Assembly (NCBI RefSeq): GCF_021462225.1
Contig: NC_061794.1
Coordinates: 18,555,784-18,619,783, forward strand
Length of the DNA stretch: 64,000 bases
Reading direction: 5' to 3'
DNA from: Girardinichthys multiradiatus
Lineage: Eukaryota; Chordata; Actinopteri; Cyprinodontiformes; Goodeidae
Of the stretch, positions 48,300 through 58,475 are shown piece by piece (within the stretch, counting starts at the first letter, position 1; each line of letters begins with the position of its first letter). The notes under the pieces were generated by a model. It made no database searches. It was not told the origin of the DNA and saw only the letters and a program-made list of their open reading frames with translations. The translations under genes were made by a program, and so were the position numbers.

Positions 48300-48660
48300 C
48301 AAATTTACATTTCAGAAAACAAATTTACATTTCAGAAAACACTTTTACATTTCAGAAAATTTTTTTTACATTTCAGAAAACAAATTTACATTTCAGAAAA
48401 CAATTTAACAAGATGTGAAACAAATTTACATTTCAGAAAACAAATTTACATTTCAGAAAACACTTTTACATTTCAGAAAACAAATTTACATTTCAGAAAA
48501 CAAATTTACATTTCGGAAAACAAATTTACATTTCAGAAAACAAATTTACATTTCGGAAAACAAATTTACATTTCAGAAAACAAATTTACATTTCGGAAAA
48601 CAAATTTACATTTCAGAAAACAAATTTACATTTCGGAAAACAAATTTACATTTCAGAAAA
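48300..48660 (+). repeat. Left terminal array of the Harbinger element, 18 units of 20 bp
   Basis: The unit is caaatttacatttcagaaaa, with variants cacttttaca and tttcgg. Unit 6 (48401-48420, caatttaacaagatgtgaaa) is a distinct landmark shared with the right array. A degenerate unit at 48280-48299 leads in. The unit is stop-free in all three plus frames, which creates long spurious frames. Confidence 0.95.
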
Positions 48661-48878
48661 TCAACCGGAAAGGGAATGTACCAACGCCGAGGCTGACCCG
48701 GAAGTCAGCCTCAGGGCTGCATCCTTCGAAGGCCGTATTCGTTGGCCGATTACGTTACAGCGCGGCGAGGAAGGCTGTCCCAATTCATGAATCATTCCGA
48801 GCAAATGCTGCCGACAAATGTGTCCTTATTTTGCCCGATTTGAAGGATGGGTCGTGAGTATCCTTCGCGGCCCAGTTT

Positions 48879-49574
48879 ATGAAGCTCAGGGGTGAGAACC
48901 ACCACCTTTTTACTGGAGCTAAAAACTCAGCCACCGTGGCTTGGAGGTACAATAACATTCTTTGCAGTCAGTTTCTGTCCAGTTTCAATAACTCCTATCT
49001 TTCTAACTTTCATAAATATCCATCCAGTGATTAACATACTTCTTTCGGTTTAGGACAATTCTGGAGAAGATGGACCAACAGGGGAAGGTCACCCCCTTTG
49101 CAGGACAAAACAATGTAGGGCAATTTGAAAAAAAAAAAAGAATATAGATTATGTTCAGAAGTTCTCATGTCACACACAAATAAAAAAATATTTCTAAAAG
49201 TCTTGTTGATTTCTCTGTTTAGTCAACTCTTTTTTTTTTCTTCCTTCTAACTTTAGGATTGCAAGTATCCAGGGTCAGGAGAGGGAGTCAGTGAAAAGCC
49301 CACTGCTGCTACTTGGCCCTGGTTTGTCTTTATGGATGAGATGTTGGGACAGAGGCCTTCCACAACACCTCCTGTCCTAATTGCCTCCATCCCTGAGGAC
49401 CCTCCAGGGCCAAGCGGAGCGGTGGACAACCAGATGGAGAAGGAAGACAGTGAGCCAGCAGGAAGGGGTCAGAAAAGAAAGAGGGACAGAGATGAGGAGA
49501 TGATGGAGTTGATCAGGGAGGACATGAGGGCACAGAGAGAAGCAGAGGAGAAGAAGGCACAGAGAATGGACTGA
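48879..49574 (+). pseudogene. Harbinger accessory Myb/SANT-like DNA-binding protein, decayed
   Basis: Exon 1, 48879-48946, reads MKLRGENHHLFTGAKNSATV then AW. Exon 2 starts at 49054 (RTILEKMDQQGKVTPFAGQN), the trihelix/Myb-like N-terminal domain. Exon 3 starts at 49257 (CKYPGSGEGVSEKPTAATWP, then FVFMDEMLGQRPST) and ends with an acidic-basic tail (KRKRDRDEEMMELIREDMRA). In Harbinger elements this protein helps the transposase enter the nucleus and bind the ends. The end of exon 2 is damaged, with an A run and loss of the usual KKKWDNLKKKYK region. Exon boundaries are inferred from GT-AG sites and frame. Confidence 0.72.
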
Positions 49575-50222
49575 CTGTTTTCCAAAGAATGGCACCAAAA
49601 TAAGGTGCTATAAAAGAAATAAATAAATGTGTTTTGTTCAGATTGTTTCTTAAAGTTTTAAGGTGTTCTAATAAATTTCAAAATTGTTTTTGTCACTAGT
49701 TATTTCCATTTGATCTAACAATACATCAACTTCATTTAAAGTTATAAACAGAATTTATTATGAAAAATACAAACAGCACTTTAAACAGAATGGGGGAAGA
49801 AAACATTCAGACAGATCAAGATTACAAGACAAAAGGCATAAAATAAAACTATGTACAAGTATTTCCAATGGCGACAGCAGGATCAACCTGAGTGACCGGT
49901 TCCAGGAACAGATGTCTTTCTGAACAGAAAGTCTCTGGCGGTGTGGCTAAATCTTTCGCGAAGTCAGAGACTTGGATGGGATGCTGCAACTGAGACCTGT
50001 GGTTAGTCTTTCTGGATGGTGAGCGAAGCATCACACAGGTGGTCTGCAGATGTTTGTGATGCCTCTCTCCGCTGTCATCGTCCATCAAGTGGGTTTAAAG
50101 GGCTGGCTGAATTGACGGCTGCCACATCACTAAGAGGTAATCGGAAAAATGCAGAATTAGAAGATGGTGCTCACAAAATATTACAATTAGTTATACCCCT
50201 CAATAATTAATCACATCTATAA

Positions 50223-51300
50223 TATTATACTTGGCTGCACACAGTAGTCATGTTCTGGTGGTACCTCCTCCAGGGCGGACACCTCAGCTGAAAGCTGGTC
50301 CTGCCAGAGAGCAACGCTGACTGCCTCAGTCCAAACCTCACCCTCATCCTCTTCTACAGCCTCCTCTGGGTCATCCTCTGGGGCCATGACACCCCCAGCA
50401 CCAAGGCAGATGTTATGGAGGATGGCGCATGCTGTTATGACCTGAAAACAATTTAAAAGAGGGTGCATATATGTGTATATATTATGTATAATGTATATAT
50501 AAAATGGATCTAGGTCAAAACTTACGTGAGGTACAAAGGTGTCGTGCACCTCCAGCGCTGGTTTTCATCATTCCAAAAACACGCTCTATTATAGAGCGTG
50601 TTTTTGGAATGATGGCTGTTAAAGCGCTGGGCTCCCACACCTTGTCTTGTCCTCTTGTAGGGAGTGATGAGGGGGAGTGGATATTGGAGGCATGGGTACC
50701 CTCCATCAGCAAGGATAAAATGCCCTGGAGGAGGATAAACTCTACAGTGGGCTGTGGGGAGAACCCTAGAGTCATGCACTGACCCAGGCCAGTCCACATA
50801 CGTGTCAATAAAATGGCTCTCAGAAACTGCCAGCAGGATTATGGAAGGGAAGAGTTTCCTGTTCCTGTAGCACTGACCATCAAGGCTGCTTGGACACCTG
50901 ATGTGGATATGGCAGTCGTCAATTGCACCCACAGCTTTAAGAAAAACTCTGGCGTGCCAGCCCTGCAAACTCACGGGACACTGCCTTAAGTCCTCAGGGG
51001 TCTTTAGAAGGTAGATGACCTGGTGACGAATAGCCACAATCTCCTCTGTAACTCTGTGGACGATGCAATGGACAGTAGAACGAGGCATCCCAAACACTCT
51101 GCAGACCACTCTGTAGGATGTGCCACTTGCCACCAAGAAAAGAAAAACCAAGGTCTCAATAGTAGCACTCATCCATGTTGCCTATCCTGGTGCAAAAGAT
51201 TAAGTAGCACTGCCAGAGACTCCCTGCTCAGCCGAAAATCAGGCCTGGTGTCCTCCTGGTTGAAGAAGCGTTTCAGGACTGGGACACTCAGGTTGATCCT
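50223..51300 (-). pseudogene. Harbinger transposase (HARBI1-like), frameshifted and deleted
   Basis: Minus-strand parts in order start with an N-terminal piece (INLSVPVLKRFFNQEDTRPD and LSRESLAVLLNLLHQDRQHG, 51178-51300) ended by a one-base deletion. The core (50526-51172) follows, with SYRVVCRVFGMPRSTVHCIV, AIDDCHIHIRCPS (first Asp), DWPGSVHDSRVL and LADGGYPC (second Asp). The final exon (50223-50441) has ITACAILHNICLGAGG and an acidic tail, after a GTAAGT donor at 50525 and TTTTCAG acceptor. The catalytic-Glu block IIERVFGMM is present in the DNA but out of frame, inside a perfect palindrome, and the usual RWRC-to-LEV segment after it is shortened. It is not functional. Confidence 0.85.
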
Positions 51301-52447
51301 GCAGTAAAGGGGTCTGGTCTAGAAAAGGGAAGAATGGAGATGGAAAAACACATTATTTTTAAGGCATGCTTCTGGATATTTTAAGTGATCAAAGCAAGTA
51401 GATACCAATACACCAAAAACACTGCATTATTATATAATTATCTAGGAACAGCCAGAGGGGATGAAATACTTTATAATTCCCATCTATCTTAAAATTTTAA
51501 GTTGTTGTTTATAATATATATATATATATATATATAAAATATGTCAACATACATTAGCCATAAAGTTGCTATCTCTTTGTTTATTGGCTAGTTAAATCAA
51601 ACATCTTTTTTACATGAACATGATTGTCTCTGGATTGTACCTGGAATCAGAAATTATAATGCTAACTGAATTATAAATAAACTTTTAAAACATGTAGCAC
51701 ATTTCTTCATTAAAAATTCATATTGTAAAGCTTATTTATTCTCAATCACACTCTCCAGCGATACAGTTGGATTACATAAAACTGTCCATTTATTCTGGTT
51801 AACCTTAATATCACCTGAAATATTAAATCGATTTTCAGTAACACTTAAAATAATAACATAAACTGTTAGAAATCACTTGTGTTAAACGTTCACTGTGATG
51901 ACTGCCAGCGGGAGCTTAGTGACGATAGTCCGGTCAGATCTCTACCGGGCTAGCTCGCCTCACCGCCGGTAGGGCTGGCGAGGCGAGCCGGTTACTACGC
52001 CGGGAACGGAAAACTCCGAACACGTCGGAGCATGTTTGAAATTAAGCGATGTCTAGATAAATCAAGTAGATATTTTACGTCTACATAGTTATATTCCAGC
52101 ACTAAAAACATTGTAGAACTTAATTTGTGTCACAGAAAGTGTAATTTTCCACAATTTACTCACAGCTTTTGTTGCTATGGTCCGCCCCTGCTTGACCAAT
52201 CCGCTTCGACCCGCATTGAATGATGGGAAATGATGGGCCGCGAAGGATACTCACGACCCATCCTTCAAATCGGGCAAAATAAGGACACATTTGTCGGCAG
52301 CATTTGCTCGGAATGATTCATGAATTGGGACAGCCTTCGTCGCCGAGCTGTAACGCAATAGGCCTACAAATACGGCCTTCGAAGGATGCAGCCCTGAGGC
52401 TGACTTCCGGGTCAGCCTCGGCGTTGGTACATTCCCTTTCCGGTTGA

Positions 52448-53177
52448 TTTTCTGAAATGTAAAAGTGTTTTCTGAAATGTAAATTTGTTTCACATCTTGT
52501 TAAATTGTTTTCTGAAATGTAAATTTGTTTTCCGAAATGTAAATTTGTTTTCTGAAATGTAAAAGTCAGTCATTTTCTACCGCTTATTCCATAGTGGGTC
52601 GCAGGGGAGCTGGTGCCTATCTCCAGCAGTCTATGGGCAAGAGGCAGGGTACACCCTGGACAGATCACCAGTCCATCACAGGGCAACACACAAACAACCA
52701 TGCGCACACACTCATTCATACACCTAAGGTCAATTTAGAGTGACCAAATAACCTAACAGGCATGTCTTTGGACTGTGGGAGGAAGCCAGAGTACCTGGTG
52801 AGAACCCACGCATGCACAGGGAGAACATGCAAACTCCATGCAGAAAGATCCCAGGCTGGGAATTGAACCCAGGACCTTCTTGCTGCAAGGCAACAGTGCT
52901 ACCAACTGCGCCACCGTGCAGCCGAAATGTAAAAGTGTTTTCTGAAATGTAAATTTGTTTTCTGAAATGTAAATTTGTTTTCTGAAATGTAAAAGTGTTT
53001 TCTGAAATGTAAAAGTGTTTTCTGAAATGTAAATTTGTTTTCCAAAATGTAAATTTGTTTTCCGAAATGTAAATTTGTTTTCTGAAATGTAAAAGTGTTT
53101 TCTGAAATGTAAATTTGTTTTCCAAAATGTAAATTTGTTTTCTGAAATGTAAATTTGTTTCGGTACTTGTAAAGGTG
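52448..53177 (-). repeat. Right terminal array of the Harbinger element, about 17 units of 20 bp
   Basis: Inverted relative to the left array (unit ttttctgaaatgtaaatttg as read on plus). The landmark unit is at 52488-52507, with two units on its inner side and about 14 on its outer side. The array is split by a SINE at 52566-52923. Confidence 0.95.
52566..52923 (-). mobile_element. tRNA-derived SINE (V-SINE-like)
   Basis: On the minus strand the head has a pol III A box (TGGCGCAGTTGG) and B box (GGTTCAATTCC). A conserved body follows (GTTTGCATGTTCTCCCTGTG and CCTCCCACAGTCCAAAGACA), then a tail ending GGAATAAGCGG and TGACTGACT-like. The 12-bp GAAATGTAAAAG at 52554-52565 is repeated at 52924-52935 as a target duplication. 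It inserted after the array had formed. The V-SINE label rests on the body's resemblance. Confidence 0.85.
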
Positions 53178-53217
53178 TTTTGCACCCCACGGCCACCGTA
53201 CATAGAGTTACTATGTC

Positions 53218-54990
53218 TGATTTATTTGGGATTAAACAAAAAGAAAAATCAATCACACCACACACAGTTCCACCGACCGGGGCTTAACAACAGCTGTCAG
53301 TGTGGAGGAGACTAAAATCCACCTATATACCATCAGTCAGCCCCCCACTGCATACTCTGATCTCTGTGAGATTCATGTCCAACCCTTGAAACCTCTATAC
53401 CCAACCCATTAAATGGTAGACAGACCATGCTATCAGAAACATTTTAATTTGCTCTGTGAATTTAACGTGAATAAGCAAAACAAATTGTAAGGTAACTGAG
53501 AACAGGAAGGTGGAAAGGAGGCAAGGCAACATAAGGTAAACTATGAGATACTGGACAATCTGAGGAAAACATAAAATTAGCTTTTGGATTTTAATAATTT
53601 GTACATAAAAACATGCTGGATGGGTGCAGTTGGTCACTATCTTTAATGTATGGTTTTACATACCTGCATCCGAAGCATTCAGGACTGTGTAAAATACTGC
53701 AAAGGTGGAAGACATACTTGCTGCAATGCATCAACCTGCAAAATATACCAGGCGAGGTCCCAGCAAAATCACTCTGGTGAGAAAGTATTATTCACAAGTG
53801 AAAAACATTTGAGATGGTTGACAATAATTCCAGCGAGTGCCAGCAGTTTCTACCAGAACAAACAATGCAATGCTCAGAAAAAGTTACTAATGTATGAACT
53901 TCATCTGAGCCTCTTTGGGACTAATTGAGATGCAAAGTGTTGTTTAAAGAAATAAGTGAAGTTTAATATTTTAGGAATGGCAGATAAAGATCATATTGAT
54001 GTTGAATTTAAACAAAAATACGAGATCTCAATCCAACCCTGTTTTTCAGACAATTTATTGGTTGTATTACCCTGTTACTGATACTTTACTCATAACTTTA
54101 ACATATTTCTGGGATACCAACTCACTAAGAAAAGTTTTTAACCAATTACATGCACCGGGAAACCACTAACTTTTAACATAATATCCACATATTAGGCTCC
54201 TGCAACCTCTTGAGCAAAACATAGGATCACTGCTGTTGGAAAATGTGCATTAAGCTGGTAAGCTAAAAGCAAACAATTGAATAAAAAATATGAATTAATT
54301 TAAACATATATGTTATGCATACAGTAAGCAGGATAGCATCCAGTTTGTTGTTGTAAAGAAATTATATACCCCCTGTTATAAATCTCAAATGTGGGAATTT
54401 AAAAGAAGCAAGCCCTATTGGCTTCCCTGTAGGTTTCAATGCTAAAGAGCAATATTTACAAAAAATAAAGAAAACTCCGCTGTGGAGACGAGGCACAGGG
54501 TCAGAGGTCTGCTCTCTGTCTGCTGTGTAGAGGCTCCCCCGGTCTGTGTTCTTCAGTCCCCTCCTGGCACCAGTCGAGGCCAATTACGCGAGATGCCCTC
54601 CATGTGGGGGCCAAGTGTGGGTCATTCGAGGGCTAGAAGAGCTTTTTGCAACCTGTATCCGAGGAGACAATGGAAGGAAAATACAGTCTAGGAGAGTGGA
54701 AAGGAAGTCCATATATGGCTTGCAGTGTAACAAGACACCAGCCACTTCCACCTCACCCAAAGACTTTGCTTTGTGTAATTTTTGTATGAAATCCATCCTC
54801 ATATGTTAATCATGCTTATCTACTCATATAAAAGCTTGGAACACTGATGTTAGTTAGAACAGATTGGGGGAGGACGAGAAGATTGGGAGCTTGTGAGGAG
54901 GTGCCCAGAAGAGCCACGCAAAATAGAGGCGTTTTGGGGGATTTAGTAGAAACGTTTTTGTGCAAATAAATTGTTAACTCCTTGATATAA
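53218..54990. other. Intergenic, no gene recognised
   Basis: Open frames at 53650-53928 and 54482-54809 show no family resemblance or splice structure. The stretch 54470-54800 is GC-richer than its surroundings. No mobile-element landmark is seen. Confidence 0.5.
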
Positions 54991-54999
54991 TCTTTTCAG

Positions 55000-56060
55000 A
55001 GCTTCACACCACATCATCTCCTTCCCCTCCATCATTCACATTTCTCTCTATTAAAGAGGGAGATATAAATAGACTATTTAAAAGACTGAATCTCCGCAAG
55101 GCTGTAAGCCCGGACCTTGTCTCCTCTTCCACTCTGATCCACTGTGCTAATTAGCTGTCTCCAGTGATCGCTGACATTTTCGACACCTCACTGGAGAGCT
55201 GTCATGTGCCAGCTTCCTTTAATACTTCCACCATTGTCCCAGTCCCCAAAATGACAAGAATTACAGGTCTTAATGATTACGGACCCGTCGTCCTGACTTC
55301 TGTAGTCATGAAGTCTTTTGAACACCTTGTCTTGACATACCTCAAGACCATCACAAGCTCTCTCCTGGAACCCTTACAGCTCACCTACAGAGCTAATAGA
55401 TCTGCAGACGATGCTGTAAACATGGCTCTCCATTTCATCCTTCAGCATCTGGACTCCCCAGGATCCTATGTTGGGGTACTGTTTGTTAGGGTACCATCAT
55501 TCCTGCCTTGCCAAGAGACAAGCTCTCCCAGCTGAATGTGCCTGACCCCACGTGCAGGTGGATTACGGACTTCATGACGGATAGACGGCAGTTCATGAGG
55601 CTGTGGCAGCATGTCTCTGACCTTTGGATCATCGGTACTGGAACCGCCCAAGAGTGAGATGGACTGATGGTGTTCTGGTATGGCAGCAACAATCTGGAGC
55701 TTAACACTCTCAAGGCGGTGGAGATGATGGTGGATTTAAAAAAGGACATCACTGAGAAGGCTCAACAGTTTCACCTTTAGGTGAAGATGATGGTGAACTT
55801 TTACACTACTGTCATTGAGGCTATTCTTACATCATCTGTCACAGTCTGGTTTGCTGGAGCCTCGGCCAGGAACAAGGCCAGGCTGCAGTGGATCATCCAC
55901 TCAGCAGAGACAATGATTGGCTGCAACCTTCCATCTTTGCAGGATCTCTACGTCTCCAGGAGCCAGAGATGTGCAGCCAGAACTGCAGCTGACCCCTCTC
56001 ACCCTGAGTACTACAGTCTGTACATTCTGGCAGCGATTTTGTAGTCCAAGCTCAAATATG
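55000..56060 (+). mobile_element. L2/CR1-group LINE fragment, internally deleted
   Basis: Plus-strand reverse-transcriptase blocks are FNTSTIVPVPKMTRITGLND, LTSVVMKSFEHLVLTYLK, PLQLTYRANRSADDAVNMAL and QHLDSPGSYVGVLF. The DFSSAFN segment is lost at 55490. Later pieces are an ITDFMTDRRQFMR-like stretch near 55570, NNLELNTLKAVEMMVDLKKD near 55690, and a C-terminal ILTSSVTVWFAGASARNKAR with LPSLQDLYVSRSQRCAARTA. Several frame changes and deletions; it is close in sequence to the 9901-11350 element. Confidence 0.85.
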
Positions 56061-58080
56061 TCGAAGCCGCAAGTGTATAAGTCAAAATGTTCAGTTCTTT
56101 GGTGTGTTAACCCACACAATTTATTACACCATCCCCCAGTATTATGACATCTTCAAAGTGTCTGGTGAAATTTAATTTTTCATGGAAATGTACCCACATC
56201 AGTAAGGAAATTCCTCTTCGTCTGCACGAACCTCCGCCAGTATCAAGAAGGATTTCCCAAAAGGCTGATTAAGAGGTCAGTTCCTTCTGTCTATGGAAAC
56301 AACAGACATAGCAAAGCAGTAAGCTGAAAATAATGCTAAAATGACAACAAACTTTATCTTAGACATCAATTTATTGTTAGTTGATATGATGTCCTGGCCA
56401 TTGTTTTGACAGTAGCAACGTGCTTTCTGCTTATGTTAGTGCTTTGTCTTGCTTTTAGCTCTTTGAAGACATAACTGTAGTACATGTTTTGAATATTATT
56501 ACATAAACAGTTTTGTATTGTTTTTGCCTAGATATTTGTATCAAAAATGGCCAAAAGGGATGGAGTGAAAAGTTCTTTGACCTGGAGGGGGTCAGGGTGT
56601 GAAGTGCCTCAGTAGCATTTAAAGAGACCCACCAAAAGTTGCTCTCAGGTGCACCTCAGAACAGGGGTAAAAGAAGGGCTTGTGGAGCTACAACAACAAG
56701 GAATTCAGACCAAAGCAGTGTAATTTTTTATGTTCCAGCTCGCAACCTGTTCCACCTCTTTTGCGTTGATACTCATGCCACTATGTTGATTGTGTTTTTA
56801 TTTTTCTGAAGTCAGTGATCATTTCTTTTGTGTTGACATGTTGAAATGCTGATCATTGTTCCTGCATCTTGTGGAGAAGGAAACACTTCATCCCTCTTAG
56901 CCGCTTGAATTGGCAAGAGATCTGAACCTCAGAGGTTGTGTTATTTGTGGATTTAATAATTGTGTTTGAGCTGTGGTTTAGTGTGCAGTTATGGGTGTAC
57001 AAGAACACAGTAGTGGGCTGAGGATACAGCCTTGGAGAGCCCCGGGTGGTGATAATGATGTTGGATGAGGTGTAATATACCCAGCGTGACAGAGAGACAA
57101 AGGTGGGTTACCAGCTGTATTGAAAAACGTTTGAAAACTACATTCTACTCTAACAAATAATTGGTAAACTCCTCATGCTTCAGATTGCTAAAATCAGAAC
57201 TTCCTAGATAAAAACATTTCCATTTAAATGGGCAATGTTTAGCTTCTGGTGCTCATGTGAACTTCCAATAGTGGTGCTATGACAGTAAGCTTCATGAAGT
57301 CAGACTAAGACCAGCTGTCCTCCACAAAAACCCTATGGGGTTTGAGGGCTTTCACATGCAAAGACCTTAATAAAACAACTGTGGATGCTCTATCAAAAAT
57401 TGCTTCAGGGCACTAGGGCCAAATCCAGAATGTATTTGTAAACATAATATAGTAATATTTATATTAACCTGCAAGGTAACTGAGTGATTATAACTCATAA
57501 GGGACTAAAATTCCATTTAGTAAAAATTAATATTAAACATGCTGTCTCTTTGGTTTGTTTGTAGTCTCTTTTTAATATCTAAAATTGATTTTTTTTCTTG
57601 AAGCTTGTTTGCTTTCTCTGAATGAAAAACAAGTTTCTTATCAGTCCAACAGCATTTGGTTGGGACTTAGGGGATTCTGGAAACTCCAGCTTCTGCTTTA
57701 GACTCAGTTGACTAATAAAAAGCTTAACATGTTTGTCCTGTGGTCTTTGATATAACAACTAAAATCAATTCAGTAATTCTAATAGGCATGTATCAAAACA
57801 ATAAACCACAAAATATCCATAATCATGCTTTACATAACCTGCTTTTACAAAAAGGGTTGCAACTAAAGATGATCAAGCTTATATATTTGATGCATCTAGA
57901 TATTTGGTGGATGTAGTGTTCTTCCACAAAATACTTGATCAATATTAAATCATCCACTGGTTCATTTAGGTTAAAACATTTCCAAGGGGTGCTATTATTA
58001 TTCTCTGAAACAGTTGATGCATGTTGGTTGTCATTTTTATGGCGGTTAAAATCCTGAAGCTGCACGTTGTGTTCTTTGTT
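56061..58080. other. Intergenic, no gene recognised
   Basis: AT-rich. The stretch near 56540-56780 might be a decayed repeat but matches nothing I can name. No coding frame of note. Confidence 0.5.
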
Positions 58081-58089
58081 GAATGACAA

Positions 58090-58430
58090 GAAAAGCGCAG
58101 ACTCTGCAGAGTGTCTCCCTCGCACCACGAAGCGGGACAAGTCACTTGCTCTGGAGCTTGTGTCTCTTAATTCCCATGATGTGTCGCTCCACGGTCAGAC
58201 AAAGGGTCAATGTTATCCTGCCGGCACAGATGGGATCCCGACGTGAAATGTGCTTGAAAAGACAAAAGAAAGGGGCTCTAACCGTAAGCAGAAAACGGAG
58301 AAGTGCTGACCGCCCCCCTCAATGCCCTCAGCATCACCATCCCCCCCTGTATCCCTGCGGGGGGGTGGGACGCGTGCTGCAAGTGTGCCGCTCAGATCCA
58401 GGGAAGGGCATGGCTTTATACTGCGCCACA
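58090..58430 (-). promoter_or_regulatory. GC-rich block with minus-strand TATA box
   Basis: A CpG-rich patch of about 340 bp has GTATAAAGCC on the minus strand (TATAAAG at 58414-58420) and G/C-run stretches (58339-58375). Frames on both strands are open but match nothing known. It may be a promoter or conserved element. Confidence 0.3.
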
Positions 58431-58475
58431 AAATCCTCAGTTCAAAATGTGAAACCAATATATTATATAAATATA

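Larger units (their letters stand above)
48257..53200. mobile_element. PIF/Harbinger-type transposon with 20-bp-array termini
   Basis: The 4.9-kb element has long inverted ends: 48257-48874 and 52234-53200. Each consists, from outside in, of a unique edge (TACGGTGGCC, then GTGCAAAACAC), an array of 20-bp units and about 215 bp of unique sequence. Inside are a Myb/SANT-like gene on the plus strand at the left and a Harbinger transposase gene on the minus strand at the right, so the two are convergent, as expected for a two-gene Harbinger. CATAGA lies immediately outside both ends (48251-48256 and 53201-53206). Both genes are decayed. A SINE sits in the right array. Confidence 0.88.

Noticed and set aside
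48300..48660. CRISPR-like regular array
   Set aside because: Units are contiguous 20-mers with no unique spacers, and the window is eukaryotic.
48261..48857. 198-residue frame with a 20-residue periodic protein
   Set aside because: A 20-bp unit with no stop in any plus frame gives the same 20-residue cycle in all frames. It is the terminal array of a transposon, with no start context or splice support.
52840..52923. tRNA gene on the minus strand
   Set aside because: A and B boxes are those of a tRNA-derived SINE; body, tail and target duplication follow, and no full cloverleaf is evident.
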